Positions 1-8,415 of a DNA stretch of 64,000 nucleotides are shown in pieces. This DNA comes from Nesterenkonia sp. PF2B19 (GTDB lineage: Bacteria > Actinomycetota > Actinomycetes > Actinomycetales > Micrococcaceae): contig NZ_MDSS02000001.1 in assembly GCF_001758425.2 (NCBI RefSeq), positions 62,001 through 126,000 on the forward strand, written 5' to 3'. The position numbers and the translations under genes are program-made. The stretch's first letter is position 1; every line of letters starts with the position of its first letter. The notes under the pieces were generated by a model. It saw only the letters and a program-made list of their open reading frames with translations, was not told the DNA's origin and ran no database searches.

Positions 1-24
1 GCACTGACGGCATGATCCTGGCAT

Positions 25-57
25 CCGGAGAAGTCCTGGAACCCGGAGAAGTCCTGG
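25..57. repeat. Short tandem repeat, two 15-bp copies at 18-bp spacing
   Basis: The unit CCGGAGAAGTCCTGG occurs at 25-39 and again at 43-57. It lies downstream of the stop of the minus-strand DUF4192 gene. No gene can be supported in bases 1-91, and the repeat may belong to a gene that lies mostly outside the window. Confidence 0.5.
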
Positions 58-91
58 GATCCGGCGGCGATCCCGCCTCAGCGCCGGTCCG

Positions 92-1565
92 TCATGACCA
101 GGAATGGGCCTTGACCATCGCCCAGGGGCAGATGATCGGCTCCTTCTGGCCGACGGCGAGACGCCGGGCCAGCGGATGATCGGCGACCAGCCGCAAGGAT
201 CGGTCCAGGAAGGCGCCGCTGACCGTCCCCCTCCCCCGGGTCCACTCGATCCAGGCCATCATGGCCAGCGACGTCGACGTCGCCTGCACGCCCAAGAACG
301 GCTGCAGCGATGAAGGACCGAGGCGAGAGCGTCGATGGACGCCCATCGCGGGCGAGTGCCGGTGGCGCCGGCCAGTACCTGCTGATATCGCCGGAGATGG
401 AGTCGCAGCAGGTTCTCGACCTCCGCCTCGTCTCCTTCGAACGGCTGGTCGGGCACGCGATCGCTCGCGGGCGCAGGCGCCACGAGCGCTTCGGCGCAGG
501 GCGGACCCCCGTGATCCATCAGGTGATCTGTCCACAGTCGAGCCAGGGACCTCCACATGCCGTGGGCGTCTTCGGGCTCCGGGCCGTTCCAGAGCCCCTC
601 CCGCTCCGCGAGACCGAGTGCCTCGACAGCGACCGCCACAGACTCCGGTCCGTCAGCGGCAAGCGCCAGCACGGCCTCGGCGAGATCCGGCGACTCCAGA
701 ACGGCCACGAGCGGGACCAGACGGTCGCAGTACCGTTCGGTCCAGGATGTGCCCGACGGAACGGCCCCCTCGGCCGCGCCGTCGTCTGTGAGGTGGGCCA
801 TGTCCGTCACTGCACCCTCGAGCGCCTGCTCCTGGATCACCTCGTCCCAGGTGAGGAGCGCCTGTGCGACGGCCGGCACGTCGGCGAGGCTCAGGCTCAT
901 GTCCATCGCCTCGAGGTCGACCTCGGCCACGTGGTCTCCCTCGGGAGGCGCTCCAGGCTCCAGGAAGTCCTCGACGAGCTGCGAGGGCTGACGCGGCACC
1001 CTGCCGCGCACGGCCATGTGGGCTGCGACGACGCTGCTCTCCGCCCGCTCGAGACGGATTCCGGGGAAGGGACAGCACCGCGGGTCGAGGCAGTCATAGT
1101 CCCGGACCCAGCCGCCGCCGATCCACCACGTCTGGACGATCTGGAGACAGTGGTCCTGGCGCAGAGCCGAGCAGAGGGAGGCATGCAGCGCGGCCCAGGG
1201 GCGCAGAGCCGGATCCTCCAGGTGGGAGGCGCCGGCTCCTCATCCGTGAACAGGAAGATGACGGCGCCGTCGGGCGCCGGCGTCACCTCGGAGCCCAGCA
1301 GATGCCTGCCGACCCAGTGGGCGAGCCTGTCAGGGTGGTCCACACCGGCGCTGAGGTCGATCCGCAGATGGGCGCCGGTCCGTCCTGCGTGCAGTCCCAT
1401 GACCACCAGGGAGTCCTCCGGCAGGAACCCTAAGGTGTGGTGGACCAGAGCGACGGCGTCCTCGGGACCCGAGACGGTGATGACCTGCTGCTCTGCCCCA
1501 TCCGTCGGAAGGGGGTGCGTGTCGGACGGTGTGTGATCGTCCTGGGGGATGCGTGGAGTGCTCAT
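92..1565 (-). CDS. DUF4192 family protein, frameshifted twice in this sequence
   Basis: Three minus-strand reading frames join into one DUF4192-like protein of about 490 residues. The N-terminal part starts with MSTPRIPQ at 1565 and has the family's typical GFLPEDSLVVMGL stretch. The middle part resumes in another frame near 1220 (DPALRPWAALHASL). The C-terminal part resumes near 300 in a third frame (LAMMAWIEWTRGRG, a typical DUF4192 ending). Each switch fits one missing base. The function of DUF4192 is not known. It is common in actinobacteria and here follows the PAC2 gene on the same strand, with about 160 bp between them. The start was chosen at the ATG directly before the conserved region; an in-frame ATG also exists at 1694. 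The breaks are more likely sequence errors than decay, because conservation continues on both sides. Confidence 0.7.
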
Positions 1566-1723
1566 GGCCCCAGTCTCGAAGGACGTGCGCGTGCCGGACA
1601 GGCCCCCGCCGGAGCTTGTGGACGGCCCCGCGTGTCGGGTTCGGACAGCGGGACCTGTGGAGGAGCGAACGCCATGAGGCCCGGCCCGGTGCACTCACTG
1701 CTGTGCACTCAGCCACGGGCGAA

Positions 1724-2890
1724 TCAGAACAGCGTCGACGGAGGGTCGTCCTGCTGATCGTCCGACCGCTCGTCTGTCGCCTGAACATCTGGCTGGCCCT
1801 CTGACGGGCCCACTGACGGTTCGCCGGATTCAGCGGGTCGGACGGCGTCGACTCCTCGGTCAGCCGCCGGTGACTGCGTGCGCAGGAAGGCCTCCACCGC
1901 GGCTCCCAGCTCCTCCGCGTCCGGGACGACGTCGTCCTCCTTGACCAGCAACGACCGCTGCTCCGTGGTGGCGTGCTGGTCGAACGTGCTCTCCAGGCGC
2001 TCCACCAGCGTCTGGATGTCGCTGTTGGCACTCACCTGACGCGAGATGTCCTGATCCACCATGCGCGCGGACTCTCGGAGCTCGTCCGTGGGCAGCATCA
2101 GCTCCATGGCGGCTCCGACGTACTCCAGTGCGGAGACCGCGACCTGGGGATACCGTCCGCCGGCCAGATAATGGGGCACATGCAGCGTGTAGCCGACCGT
2201 GTCATGCTCGTCGGCCTCGAGTCGCATCTCGAGGAATTGGCTCAGACCGGCCTCGATCTGGGCCGTGGGGCTCCATGTCGAGATTCCGGCCACGAGGTCC
2301 TGGCGGCTGCCGTGCGCCGTGACGCCGAGGGGGCGGGTGTGCGGCACCGGAAGCCCCAGCGCGTCGACGAGGACCACGAGAGTGACGTCGAGGCGCTTCA
2401 CCAGCGTCAGCACGGCGTCGGCCACCCCCTGCCACTGGAAGTCCGGCTCGTCTCCGGTCAGCAGGAGGAACGGTCGGCCGGAGGCATCGCGAACCTCATA
2501 GAGATCGAGCTCAGGACCTTCATAGTCGGCGAACCGGCTGTCCACGAAAGTCACCTTCGGGCGACGGGAACGGTAGTCGAAGAGCTCGTCGACGTCGAAG
2601 CTGGCCAGCAGCCGGTGCGGCAGCGCGCTGAGCAGCGCCTCCGCCAGTTGGCCGCTCAGGTCGCCGGCATCGGTATGACCGGCCAGAGAGACGAGCAGCC
2701 GAAGGCCGCCCGAGGGCCTGTCGCCCAGCGGGTCGCGCAGCACCAGGTCTCCGCCGACCGGACGGACCGTCGAGTCGGTCATGGGGACAGTGGGTCCGGT
2801 CCCGGCGAGACCGCTGTCCCCTTCTCCGTCAGGCTCGGCGGCGTCGGGGTCTGCTGGGTACACGTGGAGCAGGTCCAGGGGGTCCTTCAT
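1724..2890 (-). CDS. PAC2 family protein (proteasome assembly chaperone-like)
   Basis: A protein of about 388 residues resembling the actinobacterial PAC2 family (archaeal/eukaryotic proteasome assembly chaperone 2 fold). Its exact role in bacteria is unsettled. Visible features are an acidic N-terminal stretch, then the alpha/beta core (residues about 45-300) with LLVSLAGHTDAG, LLLTGDEPDFQW and LVVLVDALGLPVPHTRP, a conserved HVPHYLAGGRYP segment, and a low-complexity acidic/Ser-Pro tail ending in STLF. The ATG at 2890 is preceded by GAGAGGAG at a usable distance; the ATG at 2911 adds seven residues and has a poorer site. It is divergent from pepA and lies upstream of the DUF4192 gene on the same strand. 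Confidence 0.75.
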   Translation of the reverse strand: MKDPLDLLHVYPADPDAAEPDGEGDSGLAGTGPTVPMTDSTVRPVGGDLVLRDPLGDRPSGGLRLLVSLAGHTDAGDLSGQLAEALLSALPHRLLASFDVDELFDYRSRRPKVTFVDSRFADYEGPELDLYEVRDASGRPFLLLTGDEPDFQWQGVADAVLTLVKRLDVTLVVLVDALGLPVPHTRPLGVTAHGSRQDLVAGISTWSPTAQIEAGLSQFLEMRLEADEHDTVGYTLHVPHYLAGGRYPQVAVSALEYVGAAMELMLPTDELRESARMVDQDISRQVSANSDIQTLVERLESTFDQHATTEQRSLLVKEDDVVPDAEELGAAVEAFLRTQSPAADRGVDAVRPAESGEPSVGPSEGQPDVQATDERSDDQQDDPPSTLF

Positions 2891-3237
2891 CGAGCTGAGA
2901 CTCCTCTCCATGCCGTAGAACGTGCGTCACCGGGCTGGACGCGTCGGTCTGCGTGAGACGCGCGCCGTCAGGCGCTGCGGTGACCATAGAGGTAACGACC
3001 GCAACGGCTGGAGAAATTCCCGGCGCACCGCACAGAGCTTGACCGCACAGCGCCTGGCCGCCGGCGGCATGCGCGGAGGCTTCACATCGATGGCCCCGGG
3101 CACGCGGCGCGCTGGTCAGGATCTCGGATAGGATCGAGTCCTGAGGCCGCCGAGGGCTTCCACACGCGGCAGCGCGTCGGCGGATGCACACACATTCGAT
3201 GCGACGATCCCCGGACCGGGGATCAGACGGGATTGAC
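2891..3237. other. Intergenic region between divergent PAC2 and pepA genes
   Basis: About 350 bp without a convincing gene. It should hold the promoters of both neighbours. On the plus strand TAGGAT at 3129-3134 is a reasonable -10 hexamer for pepA. On the minus strand TATGGT (complement of 2983-2988) could serve the PAC2 gene. No clear matching -35 boxes or palindromes were found. Confidence 0.4.
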
Positions 3238-4827
3238 GTGATCAACGACTTCCAGCCCACCCTCTCCGCTGTCAGCACGGCCGTCGAGAAGACCCCCACC
3301 GACGCTCTCGTGCTGGGTGTCGCGAAGGGCCCCGAGGGGCCCATCCTCCTGCCGAACCCGCTGGCCGACGAAGCCGCTCGCGGCGTCGCCGACTCGCTCC
3401 AGGCCCTGGGAGCCACGGGGGCGGCTGACCAGCTCCTGCGCCTGCCCGGCGTGGACGGCTTCCGCAGCGAGACCCTCGTGCTGGTCGGCGTCGGCGAGCT
3501 CACCGGGGAGCCCACCGGCGGCGTCTCCCTCGAATCCCTCCGCCGCGCCGCGGGCTCGGCGGTCCGCCAGCTCAGCTCGCTCGACTCGGTCGCCCTCGCC
3601 CTGCCGGCCTCGAGCCCTGAAGAGGTCGCCGCCGTCGCCGAGGGTGCCGCGATCGGCGCCTACTCCTTCACCGCGTTCCGCAGCTCCCAGGAGGCGCGCG
3701 AGAAGCGTCCGGTCGAGGAGATCCTCATCCTGACCGACCTCAAGGACCGGCACACCCGACCGGTCCTGGACCGGGCCGCCGTCGTCGGCGCTGCGGTGCG
3801 TGCCACCCGCGACCTGGTGAACACTCCCCCGAGCCACCTGTACCCGGAGACGTTCGCGGAGATCGCCGCGGACCTCGCGGGCCGCACCAAGGCACCGGCT
3901 CAGGGAGGTTCGACCTCGAAGGCTCCCAAGCTCTCGGTGAAGGTCTGGGACGTCAAGGACCTGGAGAAGGAGGGCTTCGGCGGTCTCCTCGGCGTCGGCG
4001 GAGGCTCCTCCCGCGGCCCCCGCATGGTCAGGATCGAGCACGCTCCTTCGAAGCCCGCAGCGCATATCGCGCTGGTCGGCAAGGGCATCACCTTCGACTC
4101 CGGCGGCCTCTCACTGAAGCCTGCCGCCTCGATGACCACGATGAAGCTGGACATGGGCGGCGCTGCGACGGTCCTCGCCGTGGTGCGCGCCGCGGCCGAC
4201 CTCAACCTGCCGATCAAGGTGACCGGCTGGCTGTGTCTGGCCGAGAACATGCCCTCGGCCACGGCCCAGCGTCCTGAGGACGTCATCACGATCCGCGGCG
4301 GCAAGACGGTGGAGGTCCTCAACACCGACGCTGAGGGACGCCTCGTCATGGCCGACGGGCTCGTCGCCGCCTCGGAGGAGAACCCCGACGCACTGATCGA
4401 CGTGGCCACGCTGACCGGTGCGCAGATGATCGCGCTGGGCCTGCGGACCACGGGCGTCATGGGAGAGGAGCAGCTCCGCTCTGCCCTCGTGGACGCCGCT
4501 GAAGACTCAGGGGAGAAGCTCTGGCCGATGCCGATCCCGGAGGAGGCACGCTCCGGCTTCGACTCGGAGGTCGCCGACCTGACGAACCTGGGTGACCGCA
4601 ACGGCGGCATGCTGGGAGCCGCGGCGTTCCTGCGCGAGTTCGTGGGCGAGCGGGAGGGGGCCGACAGCGGCGCTCTCGACCCGGAGGCACGCAGGATCCC
4701 GTGGGCGCATCTCGACATCGCCGGCCCGGCGTTCAACGAGAAGTCGCCCTACGGCTACACCCCGAAGGCGGGGACCGGAGTGATGGTCCGCACGCTGGTC
4801 ACCTACCTCGAAGGACTCTCACGCTGA
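3238..4827 (+). CDS. pepA: Leucyl aminopeptidase, M17 family
   Basis: Cytosolic two-metal aminopeptidase that removes N-terminal residues from peptides in protein turnover. About 529 residues, the usual M17 length. An N-terminal macrodomain-like half (LSAVSTAVEKTPTDALVLGV onward) precedes the catalytic half. The latter carries the metal/catalytic motifs GKGITFDSGGLSLKP near residue 281 and NTDAEGRLVMADGL near residue 362, with K, D and E in the expected places. GTG at 3238 places the start just before the conserved N-terminus and has a weak GGGA upstream. An in-frame ATG at 3184 would add 18 residues of unlikely composition. A strong terminator follows at 4841-4881, so the gene is probably monocistronic. 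Confidence 0.93.
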   Translation: MINDFQPTLSAVSTAVEKTPTDALVLGVAKGPEGPILLPNPLADEAARGVADSLQALGATGAADQLLRLPGVDGFRSETLVLVGVGELTGEPTGGVSLESLRRAAGSAVRQLSSLDSVALALPASSPEEVAAVAEGAAIGAYSFTAFRSSQEAREKRPVEEILILTDLKDRHTRPVLDRAAVVGAAVRATRDLVNTPPSHLYPETFAEIAADLAGRTKAPAQGGSTSKAPKLSVKVWDVKDLEKEGFGGLLGVGGGSSRGPRMVRIEHAPSKPAAHIALVGKGITFDSGGLSLKPAASMTTMKLDMGGAATVLAVVRAAADLNLPIKVTGWLCLAENMPSATAQRPEDVITIRGGKTVEVLNTDAEGRLVMADGLVAASEENPDALIDVATLTGAQMIALGLRTTGVMGEEQLRSALVDAAEDSGEKLWPMPIPEEARSGFDSEVADLTNLGDRNGGMLGAAAFLREFVGEREGADSGALDPEARRIPWAHLDIAGPAFNEKSPYGYTPKAGTGVMVRTLVTYLEGLSR

Positions 4828-4840
4828 CCTGCGGACACCC

Positions 4841-4881
4841 CGTCGGCCCCGGAGCGCACGGATGGCGCTCCGGGGCCGACG
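4841..4881 (+). terminator. Hairpin terminator after pepA
   Basis: A perfect 17-bp stem: CGTCGGCCCCGGAGCGC (4841-4857) pairs with GCGCTCCGGGGCCGACG (4865-4881) around a 7-nt loop. It starts 13 bp after the pepA stop codon. There is no clear T-run, which is common in high-GC actinobacteria. Confidence 0.75.
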
Positions 4882-5065
4882 CCGTCACAGTCCGGGTCCT
4901 CGGATGCGGCAGTGGAAGCCGTGCGCGCTCAAGCGATAGGCTGACACCCGTGCACACGGGCGGCGTCCCGGACACTGGCACAGAGCTGTGCCCCGTCAGT
5001 CTTCTGACCGCCCGCCGACACCTTCACACCTTCACAGACTCACGCGACCCAAGGGAGCAACGACC

Positions 5066-6445
5066 GTGGCCGACCAGCCCCAGGCACAGGAATTCGACGT
5101 ACTCGTCCTCGGCGGAGGCAGCGCCGGCTACGCCGCGGCGCTGCGCTCGGTGCAGCACGGACTCACGGTCGGCCTGATCGAGAGGTCGAAGCTCGGCGGC
5201 ACCTGCCTGCACACCGGATGCATCCCCACCAAGGCTTACCTGCACGCCGCGGAGCTGGCCGATGAGGCCCGCTCGAGCGAGAAGTACGGCGTGAAGACGA
5301 CCTTCGAAGGCATCGACATGGCCAAGGTCCGCGAGTACAAGGACGGCATCGTCGCCGGCAAGCACAAGGGCCTCTCCGGGCTGCTGAAGATGCGCAAGGT
5401 CACTGTCATCGAGGGCGAAGGACGACTGGTCTCGCAGAACGAGATCGAGGTCGACGGCACTCGGTACAGCGGCCGCAACATCGTGCTGGCCACCGGATCC
5501 ACATCCAAGACTATGGGCCTGCCGATCGGTGAGCGCATCATCACCTCGACTGAGGCGCTGGAGCTCGACCACACCCCCGCGTCGGCCATCGTGCTCGGCG
5601 GCGGCGTCATCGGCTGCGAGTTCGCCTCCGCCTGGACCTCCTACGGCACGGACGTGACGATCATCGAGGGCCTGCCGTCGCTCGTCCCCAACGAGGACCC
5701 GTCGATCATCAAGAACCTTGAGCGTTCCTTCAAGAAGCGCGGCATCACGTTCAACACCGGGACGTTCTTCAAGGACGTCGAGGACACCGGTGACGGCGTC
5801 AAGGTGACCCTCGAGGACGGCAAGACGTTCGAAGCCGAGATCTGCCTGGTCGCGGTCGGACGTGGGCCCGTCACCGAGGGCTTCGGCTTCGAGGATCAGG
5901 GCATCACCCTGGACCGCGGGTTCGTGATCACCGACGAGCGGCTCCACACCGGTGTGGGGAACATCTACGCCGTCGGCGACATCGTCCCGGGCCTGCAGCT
6001 GGCGCACCGGGGCTACCAGCAGGGCATCTTCGTGGCCGAGGAGATCGTCGGCAACAACCCTGTCGTGGTCGAGGACATCAACATCCCCAAGGTCACCTTC
6101 TGCGAGCCCGAGATCATGTCGGTCGGCTACACCCAGCCCAAGGCTGAGGAGGAGTTCGGCAAGGAGAACGTCGAGATCACCGAGTACAATCTCGCCGGCA
6201 ACGGCAAGTCCTCGATCCTCGGCACCGGCGGCATCATCAAGATGGTCGGCGTCAAGGGCGGTCCGATCGTGGGAGTCCACGGCATCGGCACCCGCATCGG
6301 CGAACAGATCGGCGAGGCGCAGCTGATCGTGAACTGGGAGGCCTACCCGGAGGACGTGGCCACGCTGGTGCACGCCCACCCCACACAGAACGAGGCGCTC
6401 GGAGAGGCCGCGATGGCGCTCTTCGGCCACCCGCTCCACGGCTGA
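5066..6445 (+). CDS. lpdA: Dihydrolipoyl dehydrogenase (E3)
   Basis: FAD enzyme that reoxidises dihydrolipoyl groups on E2 of pyruvate/2-oxoglutarate dehydrogenase, with NAD as acceptor. 459 residues, normal length. It shows the FAD-binding GGGSAGYAAAL motif near the N-terminus and the redox disulfide LGGTCLHTGCIPTK (Cys47 and Cys52). The NAD-binding segment is VLGGGVIGCEFAS, the second FAD motif is IYAVGDIV, and the C-terminal catalytic pair lies in HAHPTQNEALGEA. GTG at 5066 follows AAGGGAG at good spacing and begins VADQPQAQEFDV. An ORF extension to 4988 lacks a site. It is followed by the E2 gene after a 94-bp gap with a small hairpin. Confidence 0.95.
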   Translation: MADQPQAQEFDVLVLGGGSAGYAAALRSVQHGLTVGLIERSKLGGTCLHTGCIPTKAYLHAAELADEARSSEKYGVKTTFEGIDMAKVREYKDGIVAGKHKGLSGLLKMRKVTVIEGEGRLVSQNEIEVDGTRYSGRNIVLATGSTSKTMGLPIGERIITSTEALELDHTPASAIVLGGGVIGCEFASAWTSYGTDVTIIEGLPSLVPNEDPSIIKNLERSFKKRGITFNTGTFFKDVEDTGDGVKVTLEDGKTFEAEICLVAVGRGPVTEGFGFEDQGITLDRGFVITDERLHTGVGNIYAVGDIVPGLQLAHRGYQQGIFVAEEIVGNNPVVVEDINIPKVTFCEPEIMSVGYTQPKAEEEFGKENVEITEYNLAGNGKSSILGTGGIIKMVGVKGGPIVGVHGIGTRIGEQIGEAQLIVNWEAYPEDVATLVHAHPTQNEALGEAAMALFGHPLHG

Positions 6446-6489
6446 GAGCCGCATCCAGACCACCCAGAGAATTCAACACACCTGTGAAC

Positions 6490-6512
6490 TCGCACCGCAC
6501 TGCCCGGTGCGA
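6490..6512 (+). other. Small hairpin in the lpdA-E2 gap
   Basis: TCGCACCG (6490-6497) pairs with CGGTGCGA (6505-6512) around a 7-nt loop. It could attenuate or protect the mRNA between lpdA and the E2 gene. It is too short to call a firm terminator. Confidence 0.4.
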
Positions 6513-6539
6513 CGCATTCAAGAGTAGGAGCCGGACATC

Positions 6540-8309
6540 ATGTCTGAGACCGTGAACCTTCCAGCCCTCGGTGAATCAGTCACCGAAGGCACTGTCACCC
6601 GATGGCTCGTGGAAGTCGGGGAGGAGGTCGAGGTCGACCAGCCGATCGTGGAGGTCTCCACCGACAAGGTCGACACCGAGGTCCCCTCCCCCGCCGCCGG
6701 CGTGATCGAGGAGCTCCTCGTGGACGAGGACGAGACCGTCGAGGTCGGCGCTCCTCTGGTGAAGATCGGAGACGGCTCCGGGGCCGGCACGGACTCCGGC
6801 GATGACTCGAGCACCGAGGAGCAGGCCGAGGCGGAGGACTCCGCCGACGACCAGGCTCCCCAGGAGACGCAGCCCGCGGCCGAGGCCGAGGGCGCCGAGG
6901 AGACCCCGGAAGAGGCCCCTGCCGAGGACTCCGGCGCCGCCGGCGCCGAGTCCCAGGAGGTGACGCTCCCCGCTCTGGGCGAGTCCGTGACCGAGGGCAC
7001 GGTGACCCGCTGGCTCGTCGAGGTCGGGGACGACGTCGAGGTCGACCAGCCGCTGCTGGAGGTCTCCACCGACAAGGTCGACACTGAGGTCCCCTCCCCT
7101 GTGGCCGGAACCGTCCAGGAGATCAAGGTCTCCGAAGATGAGACTGTCGAGGTTGGGGCCGTGTTGGCCCTGGTGGGTTCGGGCTCCTCGTCGCCGTCGG
7201 GGGCTGCTGAGGAGGCCGCATCGTCTGAGGACTCCGCTGCACAGGAGCCCGAGGAGGCCACCGCGGAGCCGACCGACGAGACTCCGAAGCCGGCAGAGAA
7301 GGCTCCTGAGGAGCCCGCCCCCGCGGCTGCGGAGTCGACTCAGGAGGCAGCTGGAGGTGCCGAGGGCTATGTGACGCCTCTTGTGCGTCGGCTGGCCAAG
7401 AAGGAAGGCATAGATCTCTCGACCGTCAAGGGCACCGGCGTCGGTGGGCGCATCCGCAAGCAGGACGTCCTCGACGCCGTGGAGTCCAAGAAGGCCGCGA
7501 CCGAGAAATCTGCGCCGGCACAGGCGGGGGCCCAGGCGCCCACCGCGGCTCCGGCGTCCGCGCCCGCCGTGGAAGTGGACACCACGCTCCGAGGGACCAC
7601 CGAGAAGGCCCCGCGCATCCGCCAGGTGATCGCTCAGCGGATGAACGAGTCTCTCGAGATCGGGGCTCAGCTGACCCAGGTCCACGAAGTCGACATGACG
7701 CGGATCGTCAACCTCCGCGCGAAGACCAAGGCTTCCTTCAAGCAGACCAACGGGGTCAACCTCACGTACCTGGCGTTCATCGCCGCCGCCGTCACCGAGG
7801 CCCTCAAGCAGCACCCCAAGCTCAACGCCGAGTACGACGAGAAGCAGCGGCAGATCACGTACCACGATGCCGAGCACCTCTCCTTCGCCGTCGACACCGA
7901 GAAGGGCCTGATGGTCCCGGTGATCTCGGATGCGGGCGACCTGAGCCTCGCCGGCATGGCCAAGAAGATCGCCGACGTGGCGGCCCGGACCCGCAGCAAC
8001 AAGATCGCTCCGGACGAGCTCTCGGGCGGCACCTTCACCATCACCAACCTGGGCTCCTTCGGGGCGCTGTTCGACACGCCGATCATCAACCAGCCCCAGG
8101 TGGCGATCCTGGGCCCCGGTGCGATCGTCAAGCGGCCCATGGTGGTCACCGATGCCGACGGCAACGAGAGCATCGCGATCCGTCACATGATGTACCTGTC
8201 GCTCACCTACGACCACCGTCTGGTCGACGGCGCCGACGCCGGCCGTTTCCTGCAGACGCTCAAGGCCCGCCTCGAGGAAGGCGCCTTCGAGTCGCAGCTG
8301 GGACTCTGA
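6540..8309 (+). CDS. sucB: Dihydrolipoamide acyltransferase E2 (2-oxoglutarate dehydrogenase type), two lipoyl domains
   Basis: E2 core enzyme of a 2-oxoacid dehydrogenase complex, 589 residues. Two near-identical N-terminal lipoyl domains each carry the lipoylation motif DKVDTE (Lys43 and Lys179). They are separated by acidic Ala/Glu/Pro linkers. A peripheral-subunit-binding domain follows ([17 protein letters not shown] to [14 protein letters not shown], about 278-315). The C-terminal catalytic domain ends with the acyltransferase motif [13 protein letters not shown] (His559, Asp563). AGGAG at 6526-6530 supports the ATG. Actinobacterial E2s of this type often serve both pyruvate and 2-oxoglutarate dehydrogenase, so dlaT is an alternative name. 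It lies next to lpdA and near lipB-lipA, which make its cofactor. Confidence 0.93.
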   Translation: MSETVNLPALGESVTEGTVTRWLVEVGEEVEVDQPIVEVSTDKVDTEVPSPAAGVIEELLVDEDETVEVGAPLVKIGDGSGAGTDSGDDSSTEEQAEAEDSADDQAPQETQPAAEAEGAEETPEEAPAEDSGAAGAESQEVTLPALGESVTEGTVTRWLVEVGDDVEVDQPLLEVSTDKVDTEVPSPVAGTVQEIKVSEDETVEVGAVLALVGSGSSSPSGAAEEAASSEDSAAQEPEEATAEPTDETPKPAEKAPEEPAPAAAESTQEAAGGAEGYVTPLVRRLAKKEGIDLSTVKGTGVGGRIRKQDVLDAVESKKAATEKSAPAQAGAQAPTAAPASAPAVEVDTTLRGTTEKAPRIRQVIAQRMNESLEIGAQLTQVHEVDMTRIVNLRAKTKASFKQTNGVNLTYLAFIAAAVTEALKQHPKLNAEYDEKQRQITYHDAEHLSFAVDTEKGLMVPVISDAGDLSLAGMAKKIADVAARTRSNKIAPDELSGGTFTITNLGSFGALFDTPIINQPQVAILGPGAIVKRPMVVTDADGNESIAIRHMMYLSLTYDHRLVDGADAGRFLQTLKARLEEGAFESQLGL

Positions 8310-8364
8310 CCCTCATCGGCGTCGGTCGGCCGCTCTGACGGTCGCTCGATGCCCGCGAGGCCTC

Positions 8365-8415
8365 GACGCTCCCCGGGCGGGGTGATCCCCGTGATCATCC
8401 CGCCCGGGGAGCGTC
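8365..8415. terminator. Bidirectional terminator between the E2 gene and the kinase gene
   Basis: A perfect 17-bp stem: GACGCTCCCCGGGCGGG (8365-8381) pairs with CCCGCCCGGGGAGCGTC (8399-8415). It sits between two convergent genes. The right arm overlaps the last codons and lies against the stop codon of the minus-strand kinase gene (stop at 8395-8397), so the same hairpin can end both transcripts. Confidence 0.8.
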
